Shown: in pieces, positions 1-7,827 of the stretch
Numbering within the stretch: the stretch's first letter is position 1
Layout of the letters: every line of letters begins with the position of its first letter
From: Sutterella sp047777475
Lineage (GTDB): Bacteria > Pseudomonadota > Gammaproteobacteria > Burkholderiales > Burkholderiaceae_F
Reading direction: 5' to 3'
NCBI GenBank assembly: GCA_047777475.1
Contig: JBKEET010000002.1
Coordinates: 124,001-188,000 of the forward strand
DNA length: 64,000 nt
Notes under the pieces: model-generated
The model's input: only the letters and a program-made list of their open reading frames with translations
The model's database searches: none
What the model was told of the DNA's origin: nothing
Made by a program: the position numbers and the translations under genes

Positions 1-148
1 CCATCGCCGCTTCGAACTGCCGCGCCTCGCGGCGGCTGCGGCCGGCCGCAAGCGCCTGCTTCTTCTTTTCTTCTTCCCGGGCCTTCGCCTGCTTCTTGAG
101 GTCCTTGCTCACTTTCTTGAGATCGGCAAAGCTGCTGATGACGGGCAT
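1..148 (-). CDS. Probable Smr-domain protein, N-terminal fragment
   Basis: Only the first 49 codons are inside the window. The frame starts at an ATG and is open to the edge; it begins MPVISSFADLKKVSKDLKKQ and continues as a lysine/glutamate/arginine-rich helix. Betaproteobacterial Smr (MutS2-type small endonuclease) proteins often begin with a similar charged helix and lie next to trxB, so I infer that family from position and composition. The Smr domain itself would lie outside the window, so the function is not shown here. It is oriented like trxB but separated from it by a terminator. Confidence 0.5.
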   Translation of the reverse strand, partial: MPVISSFADLKKVSKDLKKQAKAREEEKKKQALAAGRSRREARQFEAAM

Positions 149-205
149 GGGCGTTTTCTCCGCATTCGTGAAACTCTGATCTGCCAATGATAGTGCCCGA
201 AACGC

Positions 206-232
206 GAAAAGCGCCCGCGAAGGGCGCTTTTC
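206..232. terminator. Intrinsic terminator between trxB and the smr-like gene
   Basis: Ten-base perfect arms (AAAAGCGCCC / GGGCGCTTTT) around a five-base loop, with A-rich and T-rich outer ends so that it could work on either strand. It lies just past the trxB stop codon on the minus strand. Confidence 0.75.
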
Positions 233-256
233 TGCTCAGGCTGGGCAGGGGAGGGC

Positions 257-1216
257 TCAGCCGCGCTTCTCGGCTTCGAGGAAGCGCTGCGCGTCAAGCG
301 CGGCCATGCAGCCCGAAGCGGCCGAGGTGACGGCCTGGCGATAGATCGGGTCCTGCACGTCGCCGGCGGCGAAAACGCCCGGGACGCTGGTGGCCGTGCG
401 GGCGTGAGCGCTCGCTTTCCCGGTCACGATGTAGCCCTTTTCGAGCTCGAGCTGCCCTTCGAAGAGCTTGGTGTTGGGGCGGTGGCCGATGGCGATGAAG
501 ACGCCCTTGACATCGACGGTCTTGTCGGCTTCGCCCGCGGTGCTCGCGAGGAGCAGGCCCGTGACGTTCTTGCCGTCGCCGAGCACTTCCTTGACGGTGC
601 GGCTGAGCTCGAGCGTCACCTTGCCCTTGCTCACGGCGTCGTTGAGCTGGTCGACGAGGATCGGCTCGGCGCGGAACTCGCCGCGGCGGTGCACGAGCGT
701 GACGTGGCTGGCGATGTTGGCGAGGTAAAGCGCCTCGCCGACGGCGGCGTTGCCGCCGCCCACGACCGCGACGGGCTTGCCGCGGAAGAAGAAGCCGTCG
801 CAGGTCGCGCAGCCGGAGACGCCGTGGCCCTTGTACTTGGTCTCGCTCTCGAGCCCGAGGTACAGCGCGGAGGCGCCCGTGGCGACGATCAGCGCGTCGC
901 ACGTGAAGGTGTTGCCCATGTCGGAGGAAAGCGTGAAGGGACGCTTCGAAAGGTCGGCCTTGGTGATGACGTCATAGACGATCTCGGTGCCGAAGCGCTC
1001 GGCCTGCTTCTGCAGGCTGGCCATCAGGTCGGCGCCCATGATGCCGTCGGCCGCGGAAGGCCAGTTGTCGACCTCGGTCGTCTGCATGAGCTGTCCGCCC
1101 TGGTCCATGCCCGTGATGAGCAGGGGCTTGAGGTTGGCGCGCGCGGCGTAGATGGCGGCGGTGAAGCCCGCCGGACCGGAGCCGATCACAATGACGGGGC
1201 TGTGCTTGGTTTCCAT
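257..1216 (-). CDS. trxB: Thioredoxin reductase
   Basis: NADPH-dependent flavoenzyme of 319 aa that keeps thioredoxin reduced in the cytoplasm. The N-terminal FAD motif GSGPAG is at residues 12-17, the redox-active CATC at 136-139, the NADPH-binding GGGNAA at 153-158, and the C-terminal GDVQD FAD-binding segment near 296. Length and domain order are typical of bacterial low-molecular-weight TrxR. The ATG gives the normal short N-terminus before the first FAD motif. It is divergent from ftsK, and the intergenic region holds a strong Fur-box match about 30 bp upstream of the start, which suggests iron-responsive control (inference). Confidence 0.97.
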   Translation of the reverse strand: METKHSPVIVIGSGPAGFTAAIYAARANLKPLLITGMDQGGQLMQTTEVDNWPSAADGIMGADLMASLQKQAERFGTEIVYDVITKADLSKRPFTLSSDMGNTFTCDALIVATGASALYLGLESETKYKGHGVSGCATCDGFFFRGKPVAVVGGGNAAVGEALYLANIASHVTLVHRRGEFRAEPILVDQLNDAVSKGKVTLELSRTVKEVLGDGKNVTGLLLASTAGEADKTVDVKGVFIAIGHRPNTKLFEGQLELEKGYIVTGKASAHARTATSVPGVFAAGDVQDPIYRQAVTSAASGCMAALDAQRFLEAEKRG

Positions 1217-1244
1217 GATGTTGCCTTGAATAAATTTGTAAAAA

Positions 1245-1263
1245 GCTAATGAGAATCAATATC
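1245..1263 (-). promoter_or_regulatory. Candidate Fur box upstream of trxB
   Basis: GCTAATGAGAATCAATATC matches the classical 19-bp Fur consensus GATAATGATAATCATTATC at 16 of 19 positions. It overlaps an exact ATGAGA-N7-TCTCAT palindrome (1249-1267). A second short palindrome, CATAAT-N8-ATTATG, follows at 1265-1284. The site sits in the AT-rich trxB/ftsK intergenic region, 29 bp upstream of the trxB start, where a repressor would block transcription. Confidence 0.6.
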
Positions 1264-1425
1264 TCATAATTTTTGATTATTATGACGTTCTTCGGCTCAA
1301 TTTGCAAATGCTGCGGGCGAAGCCGGGGCTTGGTCCGCGCATGAGCACAAGAGTCCGCGCAGTCTCTAAAATGTTAGGCTGAATCGCCCGAAAGGCAGAG
1401 CGCATCCCCATCCCAACGAGCAGAT

Positions 1426-3999
1426 ATGGCAAGAGAAAAGAAAAGCAAGACGCGAGCGAACAGACACGACGAAGCGGCCGGAGGGCCGTCGCGGCGCAGC
1501 CGCATCGCAGCCGCCGTCGGCGGATGGCTCATGAACCGCGTGCGCGGCATCTGGGCGCTGAGCTGGATTTTCTTTCTCGCTCTTGCGGTCGTGCTCGCGC
1601 TTATCCTCGGGAGCTATTCCCCGTCAGATCCGGCGTTTTCCGTTTCCACGCGCACGGAACCCTCGAATTTCTGCGGGCTCTTCGGCGCCTGGGTCGCCGA
1701 CCTCCTGCTCTCGGCCTTCGGTTTTTCGGCCTGGTGGTTCGTGCTCGGCAGCGCCATGGTGGCCGTCTTCGCGCTGCGCGCAATGTACCGGCGCATCAAC
1801 GGCGAAAAAGACCCGCGGCGCATCAATCCGCCCAAATTCACCGCGATCATCGGCTTCATTGCCGTGCTGCTCGGCTCGACGTGCCTTGAGGCGCTGCGGC
1901 TGCGGCGCTTCCAGATCAATCTGCCGGGCGAGCCCGGCGGCATCGTGGGCGACAGCCTCGCCTTCGGCATCAAGCATTACATCGGCGTGGGGCTTTCGAC
2001 CACGGTTTTCTTCGCGCTGATTGCCATCGGCCTTTCGCTGCTCATGGACTTCCAGTGGCAGGACGTCGCCGAGAAGGTCGGCCGCGCGTTGGACTTTATT
2101 TTCGTGCGGCCTTTCCGCCGCCATCACCAGGCTCAGGAAGACAGTCGCATCGCGGCTGAGCTCGAGCGCCAGCACGCCGCCGAGGCCGCGAGGACGCAGG
2201 CGGCCGCGCCCGCCTTTGCGCCGGCCGGCGCCGCCGCTGCGGGGATGCCGGCGGCTCCTGTGCAGGGCGTGACGCCGGTGCCGGCCGAGCCCTACATGGG
2301 CGAGACCCCGGCCGGCGATGACTTCACAGGGCGCGAGCCCCCGCCCGAAGATTTTCTTAAGCCCGAAGATAACGATCCTTTCGGCCCGCCCAAAGAGCAG
2401 CGTGTCAATGAACCGGCTCCGAAGCCTGCCCCCGCGCCCTCGCCGAACCCGGTGCGGGCCCCGTCTCCGCGTCCGGCCGCCGCTGTGCACCGGCCCGCGG
2501 CAAAAGCCGCCGCCGCTGCGGCCCCCGGACTCTCGCTCGACCTGCTTGACACGCCCGACCAGCCGCAGGGTCCCGTGGACACCGAGCAGATCGAGCAGCT
2601 GAGCCGCCTTATTGTCTCCACGCTCAAGAACTTCGGCATCGCCGTCGAGGTCCGCGGCTCGCGCACGGGCCCCGTCATCACGCAGTACTGGCTCGAGCCC
2701 GCGCCCGGCGTCATGGGCTCGCAGATCGAGCGCGTGAGGGACGACCTGCGCCGTGCGCTCGGCGTGGACGGCGTCCGCGTCGTGCCGACCATTCCGGGCA
2801 CGCGCTACATCGGCCTCGAAGTGCCCAAGCCGAAGCGCGAGACCGTTCGCTTGAAGGAAATTCTCGAAAGCCCCGAATTCAGGAACTCGACCGCGCCGCT
2901 GACGCTGGCGCTAGGCAAGGACATCGCGGGCAAGCCCTACACGGTGAACCTCGCCAAGATGCCGCACCTGCTCGTTGCCGGCACCACGGGCTCGGGCAAG
3001 TCGGTGGGCATCAACGCGATGATCCTCTCGATGCTCTACCGCAATACGCCCGAGACCCTGAGGCTCGTGCTCATCGACCCGAAGATGCTCGAGTTCTCGC
3101 TCTACAACGACATCCCGCACCTGCTCTGCCCGGTCGTCACCGACATGAACAAGGCGGCCGTGGCGCTCAAGTGGCTCGCCGGCGAAATGGACCGCCGCTA
3201 CAAGATCATGAGCCGCGTGGGCGTGCGCCACATCGACGTCTACAACCAGCGGGTGCGCGATGCCGCCGCCCGCGGCGAGGAGATGTACGACCCGGCCGTC
3301 TCGCCCGACGACCCCGGCCGCGAGCCGCTCTCGGCGTGGCCTTATATCGTCTGCATCATCGACGAGCTCGCCGACCTGATGCTCACCAACCGCAAGGAAG
3401 TCGAAGGGCAGATCACCCGCCTCACGCAGAAGGCGCGCGCCGCGGGCATCCACCTGATCATCGCCACGCAGCGCCCGAGCGCGGACGTGGTCACGAGCCT
3501 GATCAAGGCCAACGTGCCGACCCGCATTTCGTTCCAGGTCGCCTCGACCTACGACAGCCGCGTCATTCTCGGCGAAACGGGTGCCGAGTCGCTGCTCGGC
3601 CTGGGCGATATGCTCATGCACCGTCCGGGCATGCAGCAGGCGGTCCGCGTGCAGGGCTGCTTCGTTTCCGATGCGGAAGTGCAGCGCGTCGTCGAGGCGC
3701 TTAAGGCAACGGGCGAGCCCGACTACATCGAGGACGTCACCGAAGCCGAAGAGGCCGACGAGGGCGGTGCGGAAGGAGGCGGCGGACGCCGCTCCGGCGA
3801 AGAGGACCCGCTTTACGACCAGGCCGTGGCGATCGTGCTTTCCGAGAAGCGCGCCTCGATCTCGTTCGTGCAGCGCCACCTCGGCATCGGCTACAACCGC
3901 GCCGCGAACCTGCTCGAGGCCATGGAGACCGCGGGCATCGTGAGCAAGGCGAGCAGCACCGGCCGGCGCGAGATCCTTGTGCCCGACCGCCAGGTTTGA
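1426..3999 (+). CDS. ftsK: DNA translocase FtsK
   Basis: Septum-located ATP-driven pump that clears and aligns chromosome termini during division. The 857-aa protein has hydrophobic N-terminal segments in roughly the first 220 residues (the first at about 40-62), a proline/alanine-rich linker to about 375, then the motor domain with Walker A GTTGSGKS at about 519-526 and Walker B CIIDELADLM. The C-terminal gamma winged helix (about 785-850) has the conserved ASISFVQRHLGIGYNRAA pattern that reads KOPS sites. Its linker is shorter than in E. coli FtsK, as is usual outside enterics. A TAAAAT -10 candidate lies at 1367-1372. lolA follows after 19 bp, an order common in Proteobacteria. Confidence 0.97.
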   Translation: MAREKKSKTRANRHDEAAGGPSRRSRIAAAVGGWLMNRVRGIWALSWIFFLALAVVLALILGSYSPSDPAFSVSTRTEPSNFCGLFGAWVADLLLSAFGFSAWWFVLGSAMVAVFALRAMYRRINGEKDPRRINPPKFTAIIGFIAVLLGSTCLEALRLRRFQINLPGEPGGIVGDSLAFGIKHYIGVGLSTTVFFALIAIGLSLLMDFQWQDVAEKVGRALDFIFVRPFRRHHQAQEDSRIAAELERQHAAEAARTQAAAPAFAPAGAAAAGMPAAPVQGVTPVPAEPYMGETPAGDDFTGREPPPEDFLKPEDNDPFGPPKEQRVNEPAPKPAPAPSPNPVRAPSPRPAAAVHRPAAKAAAAAAPGLSLDLLDTPDQPQGPVDTEQIEQLSRLIVSTLKNFGIAVEVRGSRTGPVITQYWLEPAPGVMGSQIERVRDDLRRALGVDGVRVVPTIPGTRYIGLEVPKPKRETVRLKEILESPEFRNSTAPLTLALGKDIAGKPYTVNLAKMPHLLVAGTTGSGKSVGINAMILSMLYRNTPETLRLVLIDPKMLEFSLYNDIPHLLCPVVTDMNKAAVALKWLAGEMDRRYKIMSRVGVRHIDVYNQRVRDAAARGEEMYDPAVSPDDPGREPLSAWPYIVCIIDELADLMLTNRKEVEGQITRLTQKARAAGIHLIIATQRPSADVVTSLIKANVPTRISFQVASTYDSRVILGETGAESLLGLGDMLMHRPGMQQAVRVQGCFVSDAEVQRVVEALKATGEPDYIEDVTEAEEADEGGAEGGGGRRSGEEDPLYDQAVAIVLSEKRASISFVQRHLGIGYNRAANLLEAMETAGIVSKASSTGRREILVPDRQV

Positions 4000-4018
4000 A
4001 CTTTCAGGACGTGAGACC

Positions 4019-4666
4019 ATGATCAGCATTTCGCGCCGCGGCCTCCTTGCCGCGGCAGCCTTCCTGCCGCTGTCGCTGGCTGCCGCCGGCGCCTGCGCCG
4101 CCGATGCGGGCCCCTTGGCCGAGCTCAAGGCCTTCCTCGCGAAGACGCCGCAGGCTTCGGGCACTTTTTCGCAGAAAGTCGTCGACAGGAACGGCCGCGA
4201 GGCCGCCAAGCCCTCTTCGGGCACGTTCCGCTTCCTGCGCCCCGGGCGCTTCGAGTGGGTGTACGAAAAGCCCTACGTGCAGCGCATCGTGAGCGACGGC
4301 ACCAAAGTCTGGATCTACGATCCGGATCTCGCGCAGGTGACCGTCAAGACGCTCTCGCAGGCGCTGCCCGCCACGCCCGCCGCGATCCTCTTCGGCAAGG
4401 GCGACCTCGAGCAGGACTGGCTGCTCACCGAATATCCGCCGCACACCGTGGCGGCCAAGCCCCGCAAGGGCGATGCGGGCTTTGAAAGCGTTGAGATGAC
4501 TTTCAGCAGCGCGGGCGAGCTCTCCTCGATGAAGATGACCGACTCCTTCGGCCAGGTCACGTCGCTCTCCTTCGGCCCCATCGACCGCTCCCCCGTGGAC
4601 GCTTCTTCCTTCAATTTCCGGATCCCGAAGGGTGCCGACGTCATCGAGGACAGCGGCATCCGATAA
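4019..4666 (+). CDS. lolA: Outer-membrane lipoprotein carrier protein LolA
   Basis: Periplasmic chaperone that takes lipoproteins released by the LolCDE ABC transporter to the outer-membrane receptor LolB. The chosen ATG gives 215 aa with a signal peptide of about 27 residues (ISRRGLLAAAAFLPLSLAAA, cleavage near ACAADA). An upstream in-frame start would overlap ftsK and lengthen the signal region, so I rejected it. The mature part carries LolA features: a GTFSQKV segment, FRFLRPGRFEWVYEKPY and WIYDPDLAQVTVK. It lies 19 bp after ftsK and is probably cotranscribed. Its partners lolC and lolD are elsewhere in this window. Confidence 0.95.
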   Translation: MISISRRGLLAAAAFLPLSLAAAGACAADAGPLAELKAFLAKTPQASGTFSQKVVDRNGREAAKPSSGTFRFLRPGRFEWVYEKPYVQRIVSDGTKVWIYDPDLAQVTVKTLSQALPATPAAILFGKGDLEQDWLLTEYPPHTVAAKPRKGDAGFESVEMTFSSAGELSSMKMTDSFGQVTSLSFGPIDRSPVDASSFNFRIPKGADVIEDSGIR

Positions 4667-4714
4667 AACACCGAGGAAGCATCGATTCCGCGCAGGCAGA
4701 GGGTCGTATGCTGA

Positions 4715-4760
4715 TACAATGCGAAACATAGCGGGAGACTGCCGTGTGCGGCCTCCCGGC
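4715..4760 (+). promoter_or_regulatory. Candidate promoter followed by a GC-rich hairpin, upstream of the WYL gene
   Basis: TACAAT (4715-4720) resembles a -10 element. The next bases form an imperfect hairpin (CGGGAG ... CTCCCG with an inner GCCG/CGGC stem) followed by a short T-containing stretch. The hairpin could end lolA transcription or attenuate a short transcript entering the regulator gene. No clear -35 box was seen. Confidence 0.35.
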
Positions 4761-4813
4761 AAATTTTCGGTGTTTTTTTCAACGCATTAACCCTGAGAGA
4801 TTCGGAGAGCCGC

Positions 4814-5809
4814 ATGAAAGACAACATGCGCCGCCTGCTGATTGACCGGCTGCTGACAGAGAAGAAAGTGGTTTCTTTCGAAGAGCTGCAGAACGTTCTC
4901 CAGGCCAGTTCTCCGACCATAAAACGCGATCTGCGCTACATGCGCAATGTTCTGAAGGCTCCCATCGTCTATTCCCGCAGCCGCGGCGGATATCTCTATG
5001 AGGACAAGCCTCGGAGCGGCGAGCAGCAGAAGCGCCTGTTCGCGGTGCAGCACAAGCAGTGGTACAGCCCCGAGGAGCTCTACGTTCTCGTCAAGACCAT
5101 CGATCTTCTCGAGGAGCTTTCCAAGGACAAGTCTTCGGCCATCAGCGGCGAGCTTGCCCCGCTGCGCTCCCGCGTCACCGCGCTCCTCAACCTCGGCGGC
5201 ATTCCGCCCAAGGAGCTGCTTGCCCGTGTGAAGGTGGTGGATCATTCGCCGCTGCACACGGAGCCCGATACGTTCGAGACGGTCGGTGCCGCGCTGAGCG
5301 CCCACAAGCGCCTGAAGATCGAGTACTACAGCCGCTCGCGCCGCATGGATTCGATCAGGGATATATCTCCGATCCGCCTTGTGCACTATCGGAGCCGCTG
5401 GTACGTCGATGCGTACTGCCACGTCTCCGAGGGGCTGAGGACGTTCGCCATTGAGAACATCCGCCGCGCCGAGGTGCTGCCGCGGGCCGTCAAGCGCATT
5501 CCGCTGCGCGAGACGGAGGCCGAGCTCGACCAGAGCTACGGCATCTTCCACGGCGGGCCGCTCAAGACGGCGGTGCTCTGCTTCGATGAGACCGCGGCCG
5601 CTTATGTGCGCCGCCAGGTCTGGCATCCCAAGCAGAGAACGGTGGCGGCGGGGAACGGAGTGCGCCTTTACGTGCCCTATGCGCAGAGCACGGAGCTCGT
5701 CGGCGAAATCCTTCGCTGGGGCCCGCATGTCGTTGTGGAAGATCCGCCGGAACTTCGCCGGGAAGTGCGCGACAGTCTCCAAGAGACTTTAAGCCGGTAC
5801 GGCAGCTGA
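4814..5809 (+). CDS. WYL-domain transcriptional regulator (YafY type)
   Basis: DNA-binding regulator of 331 aa. An N-terminal winged helix (residues 1-60: RRLLIDRLLTEKKVVSFEEL, then SSPTIKRDLRYMRN) is followed by a WYL domain (about 150-235, with RSRWYVDAYCH as the WYL-like core) and a C-terminal WCX extension ending in RWGPHVVVEDPPELR. WYL domains sense nucleotides or nucleic-acid ligands in several phage-defence and DNA-damage regulators; the ligand here is unknown. The start is preceded by a purine-rich stretch (GAGAGATTCGGAGAG). The metallophosphoesterase gene follows after 60 bp, so the two may share a transcript. Confidence 0.9.
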   Translation: MKDNMRRLLIDRLLTEKKVVSFEELQNVLQASSPTIKRDLRYMRNVLKAPIVYSRSRGGYLYEDKPRSGEQQKRLFAVQHKQWYSPEELYVLVKTIDLLEELSKDKSSAISGELAPLRSRVTALLNLGGIPPKELLARVKVVDHSPLHTEPDTFETVGAALSAHKRLKIEYYSRSRRMDSIRDISPIRLVHYRSRWYVDAYCHVSEGLRTFAIENIRRAEVLPRAVKRIPLRETEAELDQSYGIFHGGPLKTAVLCFDETAAAYVRRQVWHPKQRTVAAGNGVRLYVPYAQSTELVGEILRWGPHVVVEDPPELRREVRDSLQETLSRYGS

Positions 5810-5869
5810 AAGGCGCCCCGAAAAGGGGGCCTCGGGTGCCGTGCAAGCGCACTTTTAAGGATTCAAACG

Positions 5870-6934
5870 ATGACGCAAGAGCTGGTCAGAACGAGACGGA
5901 GCCGCCCGAGGCGGCGCCGCAGGCCGACTCGTCTTCGCGATCTGCCCAATATCTTTTTCTGCGGCGACCCCCACGGTTGCTTCGATCAGATCAATGAGGC
6001 CGCTCGTCTGTACCATCCCGATGCGATGGTGATCCTCGGCGACCTGCAGCCGAGCGCTCCGCTCCAGGTTGTGCTCGAGGAGGCCCTTGCCTACACCGAG
6101 ATCTGGTGGATCCCGGGCAACCACGACACCGACAGCGACGAAATCTACGACAACCTGTGGCGCAGCGAGCTTGCGGGCCACAACCTGCACGGCCGCGTGG
6201 CGAACGTGGCGGGCCTGCGCATCGCGGGCCTCGGCGGCGTGTTCCGCGGCCAGGTGTGGATGCCCGACGGCTCGCCCAATTACTACAGCCCTTCGGTGTT
6301 CATGCGCAGGGTCGGCGCCAACAACGTTTGGCGCGGCGGCGTTCCGCGCCGCCATCGCTCGACGATTTTCCCGTCGGTCTACAACAACCTGATGCGCCAG
6401 AGGGCGGACGTCCTCGTCACGCACGAGGCGCCCGGCTGCCACCGCAAGGGTTTCTGCGCCATCGACCGGCTCGCCAAGAGCCTCGGCGTGCGCTGGCTCT
6501 TCCACGGTCACCAGCACGAGGACCGCGCCTACGGCGATCATGCGGGCATTCATCCCCGCGGCGTCGGCTACCGCGGCGTGGTGAACCTGCAGGGCGAAGT
6601 GGTGATTCCCTCGAGGCTCGACCCGAGGGAGGAGCTCGCGCTGCGCGAGAGCTGCGACTGGGATGCCTGCGAAGCCCGCCACGAGATCATCGTGCGCGAC
6701 GAAGAAGGGCATATTTCGTTCCTGCCGCCTTCCGAAGGCCTCGTTCCGGCGATTCTGCCGGCGGCGAAGCTGCGCCCGGCCGAGCCGAGCGAAGAGAAAG
6801 CCGCGGGCACCGCGCCCGAGGAGCCCTGCCGCTGCCTCGACGAAAAGCCCGAGGAGAAAAAGCCGGCGGGCGCCGTGAGGCGGCATCGCCGCGGCAGAAG
6901 GCGCCACAAGAACAGAGCGCAGAAGACCGCCTGA
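5870..6934 (+). CDS. Calcineurin-like metallophosphoesterase with basic tails
   Basis: Predicted dinuclear-metal phosphoesterase of 354 aa. The metal-binding motifs appear in canonical order: GDPHG (32-36), GDLQ (57-60), GNHD (83-86), THEA and HGHQHE (about 220). The N-terminal 25 residues are strongly arginine-rich, and the last 70 residues form a low-complexity tail rich in Glu, Lys, Arg and Pro that ends in a cluster of basic residues. The core resembles bacterial nucleotide or phosphoprotein phosphatases, but the substrate cannot be read from sequence. The basic ends suggest contact with nucleic acid or ribosomes (inference). It lies 60 bp behind the WYL regulator, possibly in one operon. 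Confidence 0.85.
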   Translation: MTQELVRTRRSRPRRRRRPTRLRDLPNIFFCGDPHGCFDQINEAARLYHPDAMVILGDLQPSAPLQVVLEEALAYTEIWWIPGNHDTDSDEIYDNLWRSELAGHNLHGRVANVAGLRIAGLGGVFRGQVWMPDGSPNYYSPSVFMRRVGANNVWRGGVPRRHRSTIFPSVYNNLMRQRADVLVTHEAPGCHRKGFCAIDRLAKSLGVRWLFHGHQHEDRAYGDHAGIHPRGVGYRGVVNLQGEVVIPSRLDPREELALRESCDWDACEARHEIIVRDEEGHISFLPPSEGLVPAILPAAKLRPAEPSEEKAAGTAPEEPCRCLDEKPEEKKPAGAVRRHRRGRRRHKNRAQKTA

Positions 6935-6945
6935 GAAGCGGCGCA

Positions 6946-7768
6946 ATCGGGTAGGAGGCTCGGGGTCACCCCGAGCCGTCCTCCCACACCACCCACCGTA
7001 CGGTTCCGTAGTGGGCGGTTACCTCTGGATTGCAATACAACGGACGGGGAGCGGCCTGCGCCGCCCCTCTGCGATGCTTTTCACCAGATCGGCTCCGCGG
7101 GCTTTGAGGTGTCAAAGGAGGTCTCTGACCTCCATGCCGTCATCGCCCGCACTGCCCTTGTTCGAGACCACGGCCTTGTAGGCCCGATTCAGGTTCGCTC
7201 GATCAAGTATGGTTTCCAGATCAATCATCTCGTCTGTCGTTTGCCTGTGATGTTGTTGCTCCTACGGCTGTCCTCAGATCCCTCACCGACCCGCCCGTAT
7301 CCTCCCGATTCCGTCGGTACTTTCCGTCCGGTACCCCTCTTGGGGATTTTTCGGCTGTTGCATGATCGTTTCGGTGGCCTTAGGCATCACCTCCATTGGT
7401 TTCGGCCCTTCCTGCCAACCATCCCGGCAGTACTACGGCCTCTGCTGACTTCTCACGGCAAGCTTTACTCCGTCCGCCCTGCGGGCTGACGTCCGTGAGA
7501 CCTCCTCGGGTAAGAACACGATCCTTCCCATCATCTGCCTGCCGCATTTACACCTCGGGTTCCGTGTAGCTTAGGACTTCACCTTGTTCGGCAGGCTTAT
7601 CCACCTTCGTATGCCTCATGCGGTTCCTGTTCGTCAGGCCAATGGTTTGCCTCGGGCTTCTTTCAGATCCCGCCTCGCGGCGGACACCCTTGCCTCCGGC
7701 TATGTGCTTGGTGCTACCTCCTGCACTCGGGACTTCCACCCGTTGAATCGTGCTCATGCCGAGCACAC
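6946..7768 (-). mobile_element. Degenerate group II intron, ribozyme with truncated reverse-transcriptase gene
   Basis: Read on the minus strand, the element starts with GTGTG (7768 downward), matching the group II 5' consensus GUGYG. It contains the conserved pre-ORF region (GGGTGGAAGTCCCGAGTGC and AAATGCGGCAGGCAGATGATG) and the beginning of a maturase gene. It ends with a domain V/VI-like region (CGTACGGTGGGTGGTGTGGG, then a GGCTCGGGG/CCCCGAGCC hairpin) and CTACCCGAT at 6946. At about 823 bp it is far shorter than a full intron because most of the reverse transcriptase is missing. Its 5' end abuts the moeA terminator hairpin, an insertion preference known for class IIC introns. It should be immobile by itself. 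Confidence 0.8.
7019..7228 (-). pseudogene. Group II intron reverse transcriptase/maturase remnant
   Basis: From the ATG the frame reads MIDLETILDRANLNRAYKAV, then VSNKGSAGDDGMEVRDLL, before an in-frame TGA (7114-7112). Beyond the stop it continues HLKARGADLVKSIAEGRRRP, then LPVRCIAIQR and a second stop. This is the conserved N-terminus of LtrA-type proteins (usual form: NLNRAYK..SNKGSAGVDGM). The catalytic reverse-transcriptase blocks, the YADD box, domain X and the endonuclease are absent. The gene therefore has both a nonsense mutation and a large internal deletion. Confidence 0.8.
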
Positions 7769-7772
7769 CGAA

Positions 7773-7805
7773 AAAGGGACGCAGCCCCGGAGGGCGCGTC
7801 CCTTT
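7773..7805 (-). terminator. moeA terminator
   Basis: Perfect ten-base arms, AAAGGGACGC / GCGTCCCTTT, around a 13-base loop, immediately after the moeA stop on the minus strand and followed by T residues. The group II intron remnant begins within five bases of its end. Confidence 0.8.
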
Positions 7806-7827
7806 ATTGTTCGGGCCTTTGCCCGGA

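Noticed and set aside
7109..7489. Plus-strand frame of 126 codons inside the intron remnant
   Set aside because: The DNA is explained by the intron on the other strand; the frame has no ribosome-binding site or known domain.
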